Source of the DNA: Aselliscus stoliczkanus
Lineage: Eukaryota; Chordata; Mammalia; Chiroptera; Hipposideridae
Length of the DNA: 64,000 nucleotides
Direction of reading: 5' to 3'
NCBI GenBank assembly: GCA_033961575.1
Contig: CM066737.1
Coordinates: 64,748,771-64,812,770 of the forward strand
The notes beneath the pieces are model-generated. The model was given only the letters and a program-made list of their open reading frames with translations. It had not been told where the DNA came from and searched no databases. Positions 1-11,685 of the stretch are shown here, one piece after another; the first letter of the stretch is position 1, and every line of letters begins with the position of its first letter. Position numbers and translations under genes: made by a program.

Positions 1-1785
1 TCGTTTTCTTCTGTTCTTTCATTTGACATGTGTTTCTATGTTTCCTCATTTTTGGCTCTCTGTTCTTGTTTCTATATCTTAGATAGATATACTTTTCCTC
101 CAATCTTGGCCAGTTGGCCTTATGTAGTAAATGTCCTATAGCGCCAAGTGGCACAGTATTCCTGATCACTTATGTGTGTTTTCCAGGAGTGTTCCTTTCG
201 TGCACCCTCTTATAATTGAGACTTGATGGCTGTTGGCACAAACATCAGTGGGATTAACCCTCACGTGTATTAGCTGTGAGGATTGACTATGCCCACAGTG
301 TCTGAGCTGCTGTGTGGGGGCTGACTGCACAGGGTGGGACTTGCTCCGGTGGGCTCCCGAGCTTGCTGAGGCCACCCTTTGGATGTGTAGCTTGTGGGGC
401 TAATCAAATGGTGCTCTGTTATGGTCTGAAGGTGGCCATTGGGTTTGTTACTTCTGGGGCCTCTTGGGAGGGGCTCCCTTGCAGGCCAAGGTCAGCCGTT
501 GCCTGTGACTGGCCCAGCACTACCTGGTAAGCTACTAAGTAATCTGTGGTTGGTTGCTGCCTGTGCTGGACCTGGGGGGCACATAGGAGAGGCCATGCTG
601 TGAACCAATGTGGACCACCTCCAGTCCTGGGCCTGAGGCAGCTTAGCAAAAGGCACAGGGCACACCGTGGCCTGCTGTTGCCTGCTGGCTGCCCATAAGA
701 CTTAACTGCTGAAATAGCCTTGGGCGTATGTGAGTTAGGTGAGGCAGGATCTCAGAGTAGGGCAAGTGGTGTTCACTGGTTTAATGCAGATTCAGGTTTC
801 TGCTAGTGATATATGCCTGGGGCCACTCAGCAAAACTTCAGAGCACACCAAGGCCAGCCTCCACCCACCTGTGGCCCATAGACAACTGAGATTTGTGCAA
901 GAAAAACTGCAGCATGAGCCAGGGCTGGCTGGCACCTACACAAGTGCCTGAGATTGTGGGAGACTTTGGTGGGGCGGGGTACAAGGGAGTCAACAGGCTA
1001 TAGTGAGCAAAATTCACCAGGGCAATGCAGATTCAGATCTGTCATGTGTGGGGAAGTCTCAACACAGGAACGATGACACCTGCCCCTTGGCTGTATGGAA
1101 AGAGGGCTTTTTTTTTTTTTTTTTGAGGGCACTGTCACTGGCCCTCATAAGTGGGACCCGAACTGGGGCCGCTGTCTTCTCAAGCCAGCGCTTAACTGCA
1201 GCACCACTCGGCCAGCCCAAAGAGGGCTTAACATAGGGACAATTGTGGCTGTCCCTTCAGTCTTCACCCTGAGGACACACAACTCAATCTCTCCTTTTAT
1301 GTCTCTGGTGCTTTGAAAGCCACCGTCCTTCCACCAGATCCAAGGGTGAGTGCTTGGGAGAGAGAGAATTTGGACCTTTTAAGAGGATACCTGAGTTTCC
1401 AGCAGCCTTCCATCCCACCCAGACAGACAGACTGTTTCTCACAAACAGATATTGTGGGGGCTCCTCTTCCCTGCACTGGTGCTCTGGGCTGGGGAGCCCA
1501 GTGGGGCTGGGACCCTTTGCTCCTCCAGGTAGACCTTTGCAGCTGACATATCCCTCCCGATTTTCAACCACTACATGTAGGTATGGGGCTGGTCCATTTC
1601 CCATCTCTACCCCTCCTACAGTCTTGACATAGTTTCTTCTTTATATCCTTGCTATTGGCCTTTTGTTCAGCTAGTCTTCTGGTGCTTCTCCACATTCATT
1701 TTTCTATAATGTGGTTGTAATTTTAATGTGATCTTCGGAGGAGGCAAGCACAGCATTTATCTATTCCACTATCTTGACAAGGCTC
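1..1785 (-). mobile_element. L1 LINE 5' region (5' UTR), antisense; body runs off the left edge
   Basis: Read on the minus strand, this is the 5' end of an L1. The outer end (about 1735-1785, with the words ggaggaggcaagcacag and ctatcttgaca) matches the outer end of a second antisense L1 at about 49820-49875. The leftmost bases match the stretch near 48430-48660, including gtgtttctatgt, the 'ttgatggctgttggcaca' word and the 'agtgggattaaccctca' word. The segment is GC-richer than its surroundings, as L1 5' UTRs are. It would hold the L1 internal promoter, but I cannot point to defined sites. ORF1 and ORF2 lie left of the window. A short SINE sits inside at 1109-1218. The open frames here are fortuitous. 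Confidence 0.75.
1109..1218 (-). mobile_element. Short tRNA-derived SINE (type A, about 100 bp)
   Basis: A poly-T run (the A tail in antisense) is followed by gagggcactgtcactggccc and ends in ctcggccagccc, the reverse complement of the GGCTGGCCGAGTGG head. The flanking direct repeat aaagagggctt lies at 1099-1109 and 1219-1229, marking a clean L1-mediated insertion into the L1 5' UTR. Internal pol III A-box and B-box-like words are expected in the head, with the B-box equivalent around the cgaactggggcc word in antisense. Confidence 0.85.
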
Positions 1786-2196
1786 CTATATAACATTCTT
1801 AAAATGACAAAATTATAGTAGTAGATGATATATTGGTGACTGCCATGAGTTAGGGATGGTGAGGTGTAACAGATAGAAGGTGGTTTTGTGAATAAAATTT
1901 TAAAAATTATAATAGAAAGGATTTTGCAGCAAATCATTAAATTTTTGAGGCAGGCTATTTTGTTCAGAAATTATTTTCTGATTACTTTTGTCCCCGATTT
2001 ATCATGTGAAGAAACAAGATTGACAGGCCATATCTTTGGGTCTTATGTAAAGGAGATATATGAGATGTTAAGAGAGAAGACACTTATCTCAGCTCTAGCC
2101 CTGAACATTGTAGGAAAGGAAAGTATGAAACAAGGCAGACGGGTGTCATAATTTCTCATCTCCTAACTTTGTCTCATAATAATGTAGGAGGATAAT
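1786..2196. other. No gene seen; AT-rich intergenic
   Basis: The open frame at 1888-2151 on the plus strand (87 codons) has no domain I recognise, no conserved context and AT-driven composition. I treat it as chance. No repeat family is called. Confidence 0.5.
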
Positions 2197-2646
2197 TGTG
2201 GTAGATTAAATGATTAGACTCAATTCTTCATACCTCCCTGCATTTACACTCTTACCATACCTATATTGTGAGCGGAATGTATTTCCCTGTGTCTTTACTT
2301 TTAGATCGGCCATATAGACAGAAACAATGGACCTGCTCTAAGTCTGGGTCTTAAGTGACTTCACGTATTTGTTTAGCCTTTTATTCTTCTGCTATCACCA
2401 TGAGAAGGTTTTGCCCCACATAGCTGGGCCAAGAAGGATGAGACACACATAGAATAGAAAGGCCCAGCTGATCCATAGCCCTATAAAGAGAAGCAGACCT
2501 GCCTAAACTGCTGCAACTTGAAGCAGAGCCACTCAGTTGATCCAAGTTTAGATTAGCTAACCCACAGTAAACTTGCATATGCATGGCAATAATAAATGGT
2601 TTGGTTTCAAGCCACTTGTTTGTTGCAAAAAATGACTAATTGATAG
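2197..2646 (+). mobile_element. MLT1-like LTR (ERVL-MaLR)
   Basis: Starts tgtggtagattaaatgatta and ends near tcaagccacttgtttgttgc...aatgactaattgatag, which resembles the MLT1 3' end (AAGCCACTxAGTTT..TTGTTxxGCAxxxAxxxACTxATA). An aataataaatgg word fits a degenerate polyadenylation region near 2590. No internal retroviral sequence is attached, so this is probably a solo LTR of old mammalian age. The subfamily cannot be told by eye. Confidence 0.6.
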
Positions 2647-3164
2647 AATGAATATGAAGTTAGTATGGAGTCCCTACCAATCTGGGCATGGCTGTCAAAG
2701 AAAACCTGGTAACAAAGTATGGTCAAAGAAATAGCTTGACATTTACCTTTCTTTTGTCTCCTACAAAGCATAAACAGGACCTAGTTATAGTTAAGTGTTT
2801 GGCTTGAGAATCTGTGAAATATAGCCACTGAAGTAGAATCAAATTGTCTCTGATTAATGGGTAATACAGTTGAAAGTCCAACCAAGGGATATGTAAATGA
2901 ATTTCAGGCTCCAAAGAGAACTATACTGCCACAAGAACCAAGATGATGCTGACAGAACCAGGGCACACCACTGAGCCATGACTAAGTCAAGAGACCAGAA
3001 AATATGCCAACAATGGAATTCATCCATTAGTTTCTGCTAAGCAAGGAGGACCTAGGTGGACAAGTGACATACATCACCCATGTATCAGAGGATGCATGGA
3101 CCTCAAGTTCTTTTCTCTGCTCAGAGGTCCCTTAAGCTGTACCTTACAGCATTCTCCAGAGGGG
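2647..3164. other. No gene seen; unassigned
   Basis: About 500 bases of ordinary mixed composition. The 63-codon antisense frame at 2723-2914 has no recognisable features. Nothing else is supported. Confidence 0.4.
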
Positions 3165-3177
3165 GACAAAACAACAG

Positions 3178-3229
<52 letters not shown>

Positions 3230-3712
3230 AATATTTTATATATAAATATATATATTTATTATATAATATTTACATATATAAATATTATATAATATATATG
3301 TGTGTGTATATATAATATATATGTATATATATGTATATATGTATATGAGAGAGAGAGAGAGAAAGAGAGAGAGATTTTAAGAAATTGGCTTATATGATTG
3401 TGTAGGCTAACAAATCCAAAATCTACAGGGTAGACCCACAGACTGGTTACCTAGGGAAGACGTGATGGTGTACTCCAAGGTCAAAGGCAGTCTATAGGCA
3501 GGTTTACTCTTCCTAAGGGGACCAAAGTCTTTTTTCTCTAGGGTCTTCAACTGATTGAATGAAGTTCACCTACATAATGGAGAGTAATCTGCTTTACTCA
3601 AGGTCTACCAATTTAAATCTCAATATCATCTAAAAAACACCTTCACAGAAACATCTTGAATAATGTTTGACCAAATATCTGGGTACCATGGCATAGCTAA
3701 GTTGATAAATAA
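3165..3712 (-). mobile_element. MLT2-like LTR (ERVL), antisense, with internal simple repeats
   Basis: The words attctccagagg, agaaattggcttatatgatt, ccaaaatctacagggtag, aatgtttgaccaaatatctgg and the ending near gataaataaaatgaaacatcac follow, in order, the antisense layout of MLT2-type ERVL LTRs as I remember them. The usual short A/T-GA region has expanded here into a long AT and GA microsatellite. No ERVL internal region is seen next to it. Confidence 0.65.
3179..3374. repeat. (AT)n tract, AT-rich palindromic region and (GA)n tract
   Basis: About 23 AT units from 3180, then a 110-base region of TATA/ATATAT words, then (GA)n from about 3347 to 3374. It lies within the MLT2-like LTR. The frame at 3080-3292, with its run of alternating Y and I, is a translation of this repeat and not a gene. 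Confidence 0.95.
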
Positions 3713-3749
3713 AATGAAACATCACACTTACTCTCATAAATTATTTATT

Positions 3750-3960
3750 AGTAAAGTAGTAACAAGCATTTACTGAGTGCTTATCACGGGCCAGGTACCA
3801 TTATAAGCATTTTACATGCATGATGTCATTTAGTCTCTACAAGTAACCATGTGAGGCAGTTATTATCATTGTCCCCATTTTACAGGTGATGAAACTAGGG
3901 GACTAACTACACTAAATGGCATATAAACTGAAGCAGTCTGCATCCAAACTCACTAAAATA
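3750..3960 (-). mobile_element. MIR SINE, antisense
   Basis: Words tttactgagtgcttatcacgg, gccaggtaccattat, tttacatgcatgatgtcattt and cccattttacaggtgatgaa match antisense MIR in order (GAGCGCTTACTATGTGCCAGG .. CCCATTTTACAGATGAGG). Divergence is high, as expected for this old family. Confidence 0.85.
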
Positions 3961-4620
3961 GTGAGATCCATGAGGATAGGAAGGCTATTTGAAACAGTGA
4001 GCAATTTCATAGAAGATGAGACCAGATTTGACTTTTTTTTTGTCTTGTGCTAACCAGTGAGTTGCTGCTCAGGAGAACACAATATTAGCTATAGATAAAT
4101 AAGAAATTAATTTATATTCTCTGTATACTTATTTGTAGTGTGATTTCAATGTTTTACCCCATGACAATTATATATAAATATATTAAAAACTTTGCTCTGT
4201 ATTTTGGGAAATGATTAGTTCTCAAAAAAGAAAATCTATTTTTAACACGTTTATTGTCTGTTAATTAATCCATCTTAATTGAATGGAATCTCTGTTAATT
4301 GAGTTTGTCTTAAAATTATGTACTGCTGTTCAAAAAAGTGAAAGATTCCCAGATGAAACAACAAAAAAAATTTGTTCCAAAACTGAATTTCTTTACTCTT
4401 CAGGTTAGGAAACATGGCATTACAGATCCATAATAAAATGATAGACCACAGAAAATTAGGAAGGATGTGAATGGTCAAATAACAAACGAATTCAAAATGG
4501 TGGATTATTATGTAAAAACTGTTTTACCTTAATCAAAATCAAAGGATCATATACAGAAATAATAAGGCTTCATTTATTCTACCCATAAAATTAAAGAATA
4601 TTATTGTTTACAGTTTTGGC
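3961..4620. other. No gene seen; AT-rich
   Basis: AT-rich sequence with no coding frame that I can support. The antisense frame at 4275-4478 has no recognisable motif. Confidence 0.5.
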
Positions 4621-4985
4621 TAAGCATGGGGAAATAGGCACTATCATATATTGCTGATAAGGTGTAAATTGGCACACTTTTTTGGTGTATAATTGATCAG
4701 TATTAACAAAATTCCCAAATCATGATATGAAATACTGTCTCTACAAGTTTAACCAAAAATTAAAAATTGGACAAATCCACAAAACATATGCACTAGAATG
4801 CTCATTGCACCAGTATATAAAATAGGAAAAAAATGTTTTTAAAAGAATCAAATTGACCAACAATTGGGGTGTGGCTAAATAAATTATAGTGCATCCATGT
4901 AATTTGATACTCTGTAAGAATTAATGATAGCATGTCTTCATGAATACGTATTTTTGTGTATATGAAAAAAGGAAAGTGCTTTCGT
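4621..4985 (+). mobile_element. Old L1 (L1M/L1ME type) ORF2 3' fragment
   Basis: Words such as ttaaaaattggacaaatcca, ctcattgcaccag, accaacaattggggtgtggc and taaataaattatagtgcatc follow the degenerate DNA of the ORF2 C-terminal region in old mammalian L1. No open frame survives. Confidence 0.6.
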
Positions 4986-6527
4986 TTTGTAAAAAAGAAA
5001 GAGCTTCAAAGAAGGTTAAATGTGATCCTGCCTAAAGCTGAAACAGCAGAACAAGTAGTAGCCTGTAGTTATTTATGATCTCAGGAGTCCATGATTTTTT
5101 TAGTTATTGTCTTGCACATCAAAGACCAAAAGATGTACACTGAAATGATTGTGAAATCTATTCAAATAATCTTTAGCCTTTAAAAGTTATTGAACATAAT
5201 CTTCACTAGTAACTATCATGTTATATCAAAATTAAATACTATTTAAAATAGTTAAGGTCTGAATCACAGGTTAGTGATCAAATATAAATCACAAGATGGT
5301 ATTTTTCAGTCCCTTACTCAGGAAATTATTTTTATGGGTATAGTCCAAGCTGAGCAGATGATAGATGCGAACAGTGAAAGGGGATTCCAGGTGGTAATGG
5401 GAAGTAAATTAATAGCCTTCTTCCATACTCTGGTGATTCTCCTTTGAGATGTGGTTTCTTATCCAATTTCCACTAACATTTAAAAAATTGATATTCAGCT
5501 CTGACGGCTATAAAATGTCAAGTAATATATTTGGAAGTTTAAGATTAGTTTTTGCACAGTGAACTGGGGTTGAAAAGACGTTTAAGTCAGAGATGTTGAA
5601 TGGTTTTTACAAAAATAGAAATAAAAACAGTATCTTCTATAACTAATCTTTCCAGTTCTTTCAGTATATGCCTATATCCAAAGACTGAACAGGCATAGAT
5701 GAGATTTCATGATTTTCTTATATTGTAAGTTTAATAAACAGTCTTCTAATTCATGTAGCCTAGTTTTGGTAAGGAAAACAGACAACTATTTTAGGGTAAA
5801 GAATCAAGGCTTTGGCTATGCATGTTCTCTTAGTACAGTTGGTTTTCAGTTTATAAATAAATAGGTTTTGGTTGGGGGGGGAATTCTAGCATCTCCCTAA
5901 GATAATTCAACTTGGTCAATATTCTATTACTCATATTAGTACTCCTACCTTGGCTGAGCACCATCTAAATGCTCACTAAATGTCGGGGAGTTTGTAGCTA
6001 TAAAGATAAGGAACTTCTATTTTTAGAAATCTGATTATTTACCCATTAATAATGAGAATAATTCTTTTGATAATATACAAATATATGTGTATGTTTATTT
6101 TTTTTTTAAATTAAGAGTGTGAGGCTAATACAAAGAATGGTAATGTATGGGTGCCTAACCTGCAGAACATAGGAAGACAATTCTCATTACAAATTCCCTC
6201 AACTGAATATTATGGGATTTGAAGTGTATATACTCTATGGTGACTTATTGGTCTGATATCTTATGATCCATTTTATTAAATCCAAAATATTAATCTTACT
6301 GTGATATTATAGAGAAACTACCCTGTGGAAAGGTTTAAGAAAACATTTTTCAGATTGGTGATAATTTGTATGCATTAGTAGTGATTTTAGAGCTCTTGGT
6401 TCAACATATTAATTTCCTCAGTTGCATAGTTGAAGTGTATACAGCTAGTACTGTAATGATTAGGGATATTTGTTGAGCCATGCCTAACTATATGCTAGGG
6501 AGTACCATAGTATAAAATGAAAGCAAA
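4986..6527. other. No gene seen; AT-rich intergenic
   Basis: About 1.5 kb of low-GC sequence without coding frames. There is a short G run at 5873-5880. I see no recognisable repeat family, though heavily decayed repeats may be present. Confidence 0.5.
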
Positions 6528-6665
6528 GGGCTGGCCGAGTGGCTCAGTTTGGTTAAGAGCTTGCTCAAGAGTGCGAGCTGAGCTCTGAGCAACAGCAGTT
6601 CGATGCCCAGCCCAAGCTGAGCTTCCACTAAGCTGCCAACAGATGGCAGGATGGCTCAGCTAAAA

Positions 6666-6712
<47 letters not shown>

Positions 6713-6714
6713 AA
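6528..6714 (+). mobile_element. tRNA-derived SINE (type C, about 145 bp) with (AAAT)n tail
   Basis: Head gggctggccgagtggctcag is followed by gttaagagc, a B-box-like cagttcgatgcc, and the type C body ending gatggcaggatggctcagct. The tail has become (AAAT)n from about 6662. A direct repeat of about aaaatgaaagcaa flanks it (6515-6527 and 6711-6723). Related copies are at 16568, 29732 (antisense), 52742, 55140 (antisense) and 61741 (antisense). Confidence 0.85.
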
Positions 6715-6845
6715 TGAAAGCAAGATATCTTGCCCACAAAGCTCTTATAGTCTTGTTAATATTAGGCTTTGTTTCTTCCAACTATAATATGTATATATGT
6801 ATATATCAGTGAATTCTGTATTTATATTTAGTGTGATTGGAAATA

Positions 6846-7070
6846 AAGTGGTTAATTACAGTTGACATTCAATATTATTTTATATTTCAGGTATATGGCA
6901 TAGTGGTTAGATATTTATACAATTTAAGAAGTGATCCCCTGACTAGTCTAGCACCCACCGGGCACTATACATAGTTAGCACCGGATGGATTATTAACTAC
7001 GTTCGTTATATTTTACTTTACATCCCCATGACTATTTTGTAACTACCAATTTGTATAATTGAAAATTTAA
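6846..7070 (-). mobile_element. L1 3' UTR fragment, antisense
   Basis: cagttgacattcaatattat, the 'catagtggttagatatttat' word, gaagtgatcccct, agtctagcaccca and catccccatgactattttgt appear in the same order as in the other antisense L1 3' ends at 40540, 41690, 46070 and 62130. It stops where a sense L1 end begins. Confidence 0.75.
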
Positions 7071-7325
7071 AAAAGGGGGAAAAGAGTAAAGGGGAATTAG
7101 AGATTCAAATTTCCAGGTATAAAGCAAATAAGTCATGTGGATGTAACATATCATAGGTAATATCATCAATAATATTGTGATAGCATGGTACAGTGTCAGA
7201 TGGTTTCTGGATTTCTGGTGGTCACTTTTTTAGGTATATAAATGTTGAATAACTTTGGTGTACACCTGAAACTAATATAATATTGTATATTAGCTATATT
7301 TTAATAAAAATCTTTTTAAAAAGAA
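7071..7325 (+). mobile_element. L1 (L1M type) 3' end, sense
   Basis: Contains attagagattcaaatttcca, the 'tcatcaataatattgtgata' region, ggtgtacacctgaaactaat and a final ttttaataaaaatctttt, the typical order of an old L1 3' terminus. It abuts the antisense fragment directly, so either two elements collided or a rearrangement occurred. Both pieces cover the 3' terminal region, which argues against a single twin-primed insertion. Confidence 0.7.
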
Positions 7326-9390
7326 ATAAAGTGGTTAATTTTCAACTAGTTTTATAACAATTAAACTCTTACTCAAAGTACCACCCTAATCCTTTAACCT
7401 GACCTAAAATCTGAATATTTAAGATCTCAAACTATCAGAAAGCCTGTGTACTAATATACAACTCTTATATAGAACATCCTTTCCATTTTCACCACATTTT
7501 TCTCTTGAGTTATCTAGGCATAAAATAGCAATTTCTTTATTTGTATTGGAACATAGTGGGCATTTCAATTATTTCTAAAACACTGATTATACTGTCCATT
7601 GCATTAAGTAAGCATTTGATTGAATTATGACTTTAGTTAAATTACTTTACCATGGAATCAAAGTTCTTAAGAAAATTATTTCAGGATTCTTAGGGCTCAG
7701 ACATATGGCCAAGAAAAGTTTGTATATTACAGAAGACAACTATTAAGATATGAGTGGCTAAGAGTTCCTTTAACTTCAGACTAATTATTATCAGATGCCA
7801 GAAAGCCTTTTCAGTGTTTGTTACCTTACAAATACTCTGTAATAGGCTCTGAGGGTAATTTTAATAAATGTGGATAATGGATTCCTTGTCCAATATTTTT
7901 TATTGATAGTCAGTGAACTGGACATAAACAAGAAACTGACCATTAATTTTTATTAAGCAAATAGTTCACTAAGGTGACTATTTCCCTATCTTCATATTTC
8001 TCATTTTAATACTGACAACTTCTCTGAGAGAAAGTGCATACCAGCCATTAGATTCACTGTTCAGACGATTTAAAACTCCAGAGGGCCCTGTTAAATTCAG
8101 CTTTATGTTGGCATAAGTATCTGCAATCGTGTCAGTAATTTACATTTAGGGAGAACAGAAGCCCTCTTCTTTCTTCTTTTTTTTCTTCTGTCCTTGAATG
8201 AATAAAGCTGCCTAGTCAGTGTAGGGAATTAAATGAACTAGTACTTTTTTTATCATTTCCTTTCATATCTCACTCTAAAGGCTCAATTTTAAACTAAAAT
8301 TGTAGAATACAACATGCATTTTATTATATTTTAGGATATTTTAGGGACATTACTTTTTGGTGGAAAGATGACTTCTATCTGAAGAAGATGTAATTTTCTG
8401 GGAATTTTAAAATGTAATCATATATTGTATGGGAATTTTAAAGATGATGGGTGGAAAAGGGAAATTATCAAGAGCCGTAAATGAAATAAAGAGGAAAAAA
8501 AATTAAGAGATTTATTAGCCACATATTATCTTAGGCCAATTAGTAAAGTTATAGTTCTGGGATAAACTTGGGGACTCATGTGGATTAGCCTTTCTCCTAT
8601 TGGCAGAAATGTCTTTAATGCCCAGTGACAGGGAAAATGATAGAAATTTTTACCTAGCTGTGCAGATAGGAGAGTTGTTGAAAAGTATATCTTGTGACCC
8701 TTACATTCAATAAACACTTTGTAAGTGTACACCACATTTTTGACAGGATTGCTTCAATAAAATGTTCACAACTAGTTAGAACTGCATGTAGGAACATTCT
8801 TAGGGTAGGGGAAGGTTGCATTTGTAGGGGCGGGAATGGTTTGTTGGATTTTTGGCTAAATACAACAGATTAATCTCATGTGTTTATCTACTCTTCCATC
8901 TGAAACCCTAATATAATGACTTTGAAGGTATACATTGATAACAACAAAGTGAATAGGAAGGAAACGTCAATGGAAAGAGATTGTTGTACATGTTATTGAA
9001 AGCAGGAAGTAAATGAGAATGGTCACAGTCTTTGCAGGGTGGAGAAAGCTATAATATAAAATGCTTTCAGAAGTAAATGATAAATTTAAGTGGATCATTC
9101 CTGTTCACAGAACCTCTGAAAGCCTCAGGATTTAAAAATTTGAAGTATTAGCGAATGTGGGGGAGGGGTAATGTGGAGGGGAAGATGAGAAGGTTATGGC
9201 TGAATCCTGGGGCATTAGTTAAATATTGTTACATGCAATTATTACATCACTTATGATTTCTGTCCCATACAGAATTGTGACAACTCTTTTTTCCTCCAGG
9301 CAGAAGATTATTCTCTGCAAAAGTTGGAGAGGATAAAAGCATGAGGTTTCACATATGACTACTTTCAGAAAGAGAACAGAGAAAAGACAA
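7326..9390. other. No gene seen; about 2 kb unassigned AT-rich sequence
   Basis: The antisense frames at 8526-8735 and 9219-9440 have no recognised domain; the second runs into the MITE at 9391. No splice-flanked, codon-biased exon is evident. This is one of the longer stretches free of young repeats. Confidence 0.5.
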
Positions 9391-9618
9391 TACCATCTTT
9401 CCCGGAAAATAAGACCTAACTGGAAAATAAGCCCTAGCATGATTTTTCAGGATGCTCGTAATATAAGCCCTACCCCAAACATAAGCCTCAGTAAGATCGT
9501 CAGCCAGATATGACTCTTTGAATAATGTAGATTTTTGAATATGAATAAATGAATAAATGTAGATTATTGGAGCAAAAATTAATACAAGATCCAGTCTTGT
9601 TTTGGGGGAAACACGGTA
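9391..9618. mobile_element. Tc1/mariner-type MITE with terminal inverted repeats
   Basis: Left end TACCATCTTTCCCGGAAAAT pairs with the right end, whose reverse complement reads TACCGTGTTTCCCCCAAAAC, so inverted repeats of about 20 bases bound a 228-base unit. Both ends carry TA, the usual Tc1/mariner target duplication. Inside are repeated words aataagacc, aataagccc and ataagccct, and gagcaaaaattaatac, familiar from the many small DNA elements of vesper-bat genomes. There is no transposase. The family name is uncertain. Confidence 0.75.
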
Positions 9619-10664
9619 GATGCAATTATATATTTTAAAAATGAGAGGGAAAAAAAGAAGAAAGAAAGAAAAGGGGAAATAGTCTAGTCCTTGGACACTG
9701 ATTTAAAAACAAGACAAAACCAAAACCAAAATGCTTACCACGGCATATGATCAAAAAATGTCCCATACCTAGAGACAAGGGGAAGACTCAAAATAATTGG
9801 GAAGAGAAGGTCACATCCATAAAATTTAAGTGATTAAAATATACTAGACATTCTAAAAGCAGCACTGCAATATAGAAATAATAGAACAATGCCTTCAACA
9901 TTCCGAGGAGAAATAATTTTCCATGTGGAATTCTGTATCAGACCAGATAATCAAGTATAAGGTAAAAATAGGTCATCACTGTGCAGCAAGCCTACAGAAG
10001 AATGAGTTGGGAATGAGACAGGTGGACAAAGAAACTCCAGAAATTAGTTTTTCAGAGAAAGAAAAAAAAAAAGTACTAGATTGTCTGACAGTTTTGATGA
10101 TTAAAGAAATAATGTTAAAGGTGTATGGTTACAGATCTGAAAGACTATGTGAAAATAATTATGGATAGATACATAGAAAACTAAGCAATTTAAAAAATTG
10201 CAACAAGGCAACATAGAGAAAATTGTCACACAGCAAAGGAAACTACAGTCATAGTATACTTCTATGGCTCTGCAGTGAGCAACATTAACTTAGTTTAATA
10301 ATGCAAATATTAAAAACTATCCATTTAAGAAAAAAATAATGTATATAAATAAATTAAAAGGATGGGGAGGAGGAAAAGGAAGATGTCATATACTAAAAAT
10401 AAATCTTCCTTTGCTATCACAAAACATCAGAAAAATAATGTCTAGCATTGATTAATTAAGTAAAATATTTTAAGTTTATTGTTTTGAAACAGAAGGGTAC
10501 ATTTCAGAAAAATAGCTAAAATATTTAAAAGCAGTTGTTTCTGGGAGTAACACTGGTATGGAGAAAGATGAGGCATTGAACCATTTTTGTTTGTTTGTTT
10601 GTGTTGTTGTTTTTAATTCTTTTCTCAATATAAGCCTTTGCATTTTAGTTTTAAATTGTTACTG
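9619..10664 (+). mobile_element. Possible old L1 3' material (about 9790-10170) in unassigned sequence
   Basis: The stretch gaggagaaataattttccatg through agataatcaagtataaggt resembles a motif I associate with 3' regions of old L1 elements. This is weak. The 81-codon frame at 9923-10168 is the translation of that region and shows no domain. 10171-10664 has no gene and no clear repeat; a (TTTG)n run lies at about 10587-10602. Confidence 0.35.
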
Positions 10665-11245
10665 GAAAAAAGGGGTTCTTGTATTTTCGCAGGAAGGAAT
10701 TCAAAGACATACGAATTAAGCCATGTGAAAATATATAGTCAAGGAAACAGTAAATTTATTAAAGGAAAAGAGTACCCTCCCAAAATAGTGGGAGTGGGCA
10801 GGCAGGAGGGCAAATGCTCCAAAGAACAAAGAAGGTTAGGATTTTATTCAAAAGAGGGCACAAACTATTCAAATTCTAGGAGTGGCTCACAGGTGTTCTT
10901 AGGGTGGGTCCCTGCTGACCACTCCGTCCCATTAGGAGGTGGGATTCCCTTGTTCTTACTTGGCCCTTGTCAGAACTGTCCTGAACACACTGGGGATGGA
11001 GAGTTTTCCCTGCCCACAATACTAATAATCTATTATATTACAATTATCTGTAGCTGCACCTGTTCTTAAGAATGACTGTAATGCTAATAGTATTATAATC
11101 CATTACAATTAGCTGTAGCTAACTTTTCTTAAGAATGATCTCTTCTCCTCCTTCCTTTGTTTCCCCTCATATCCTCCTCTCCATCCTCCCTCTCTCCATG
11201 CAACCCTGTTCTTTCTGCCTATGGTAACAAAATCACATTAATGTA
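10665..11245 (-). mobile_element. Probable ERV LTR, antisense
   Basis: Begins with a purine-rich word gcaggaaggaattcaaaga, then aatttattaaaggaaaagag (an antisense AATAAA region), then a GC-richer middle and CT-rich sequence towards 11200. That layout is common in antisense class I ERV LTRs. The 143-codon plus-strand frame at 10638-11069 has no known domain and spans the LTR body, so I do not call it a gene. The far boundary is approximate. Confidence 0.45.
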
Positions 11246-11267
11246 TTAAATAAAAGATGGCCATTAC

Positions 11268-11380
11268 TTTTTTTTTTTTTTTTTTTGAGGGCAGTGTCAC
11301 TGGCCCTCATATGTGGGACCGAACCGGGGCCGCTGGCTTCCCAACCCAGCGCTTAACCACCACGCCACTCGGCCGGCCCA
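11268..11380 (-). mobile_element. Short tRNA-derived SINE (type A)
   Basis: Poly-T is followed by gagggcagtgtcactggccc, ctcatatgtgggaccgaacc and ctcggccggccca. The direct repeat gccattacttttttt (about 11260-11274) recurs after the element at 11381. Same family as 1109, 36882, 47330, 56065, 63319 and 63536. Confidence 0.88.
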
Positions 11381-11454
11381 GCCATTACTTTTTTTAAAGT
11401 GTTAGCTGGATGCGTGGAGGCCATAGGTCTTTTATGGTTTATGAAAAGCAATAT

Positions 11455-11685
11455 ACATAGCAGTTAAGGCTACAGGCTCTAAAGACAGCCTGCCTGGTTT
11501 CCAATCCCAGCCTCAGCAGTTGCTAGTTTTATGATGTTGGCCATGTTCCTTCTTCTCTGTGCCCCAGTTTTCCAAACTGTAATATAAGGATAATAGTAGT
11601 ATGTATCTGCTGTAATTGTTGTGCGGATTAAATAAGTTAGTAAATGAGAACTGTTTAAAGGAGAGTCTGACACCATATATTATGG
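11455..11685 (+). mobile_element. MIR SINE, sense
   Basis: Follows the MIR consensus in order: agcagttaaggctacaggct (tRNA-like head), gcctgcctggtttccaatcc, ctctgtgccccagtttt, gtgcggattaaataagtta. Antisense frames at 11479-11707 are shadows of this repeat. Confidence 0.85.

Noticed and set aside
1..1700. GC-richer block, possible CpG island or gene promoter
   Set aside because: It matches the 5' UTR of the L1 at 48.4-49.9 kb; the composition is that of L1, not of a host promoter.
10638..11069. 143-codon plus-strand frame
   Set aside because: Lies in a probable antisense LTR; no domain, no codon or splice context. Kept as chance.
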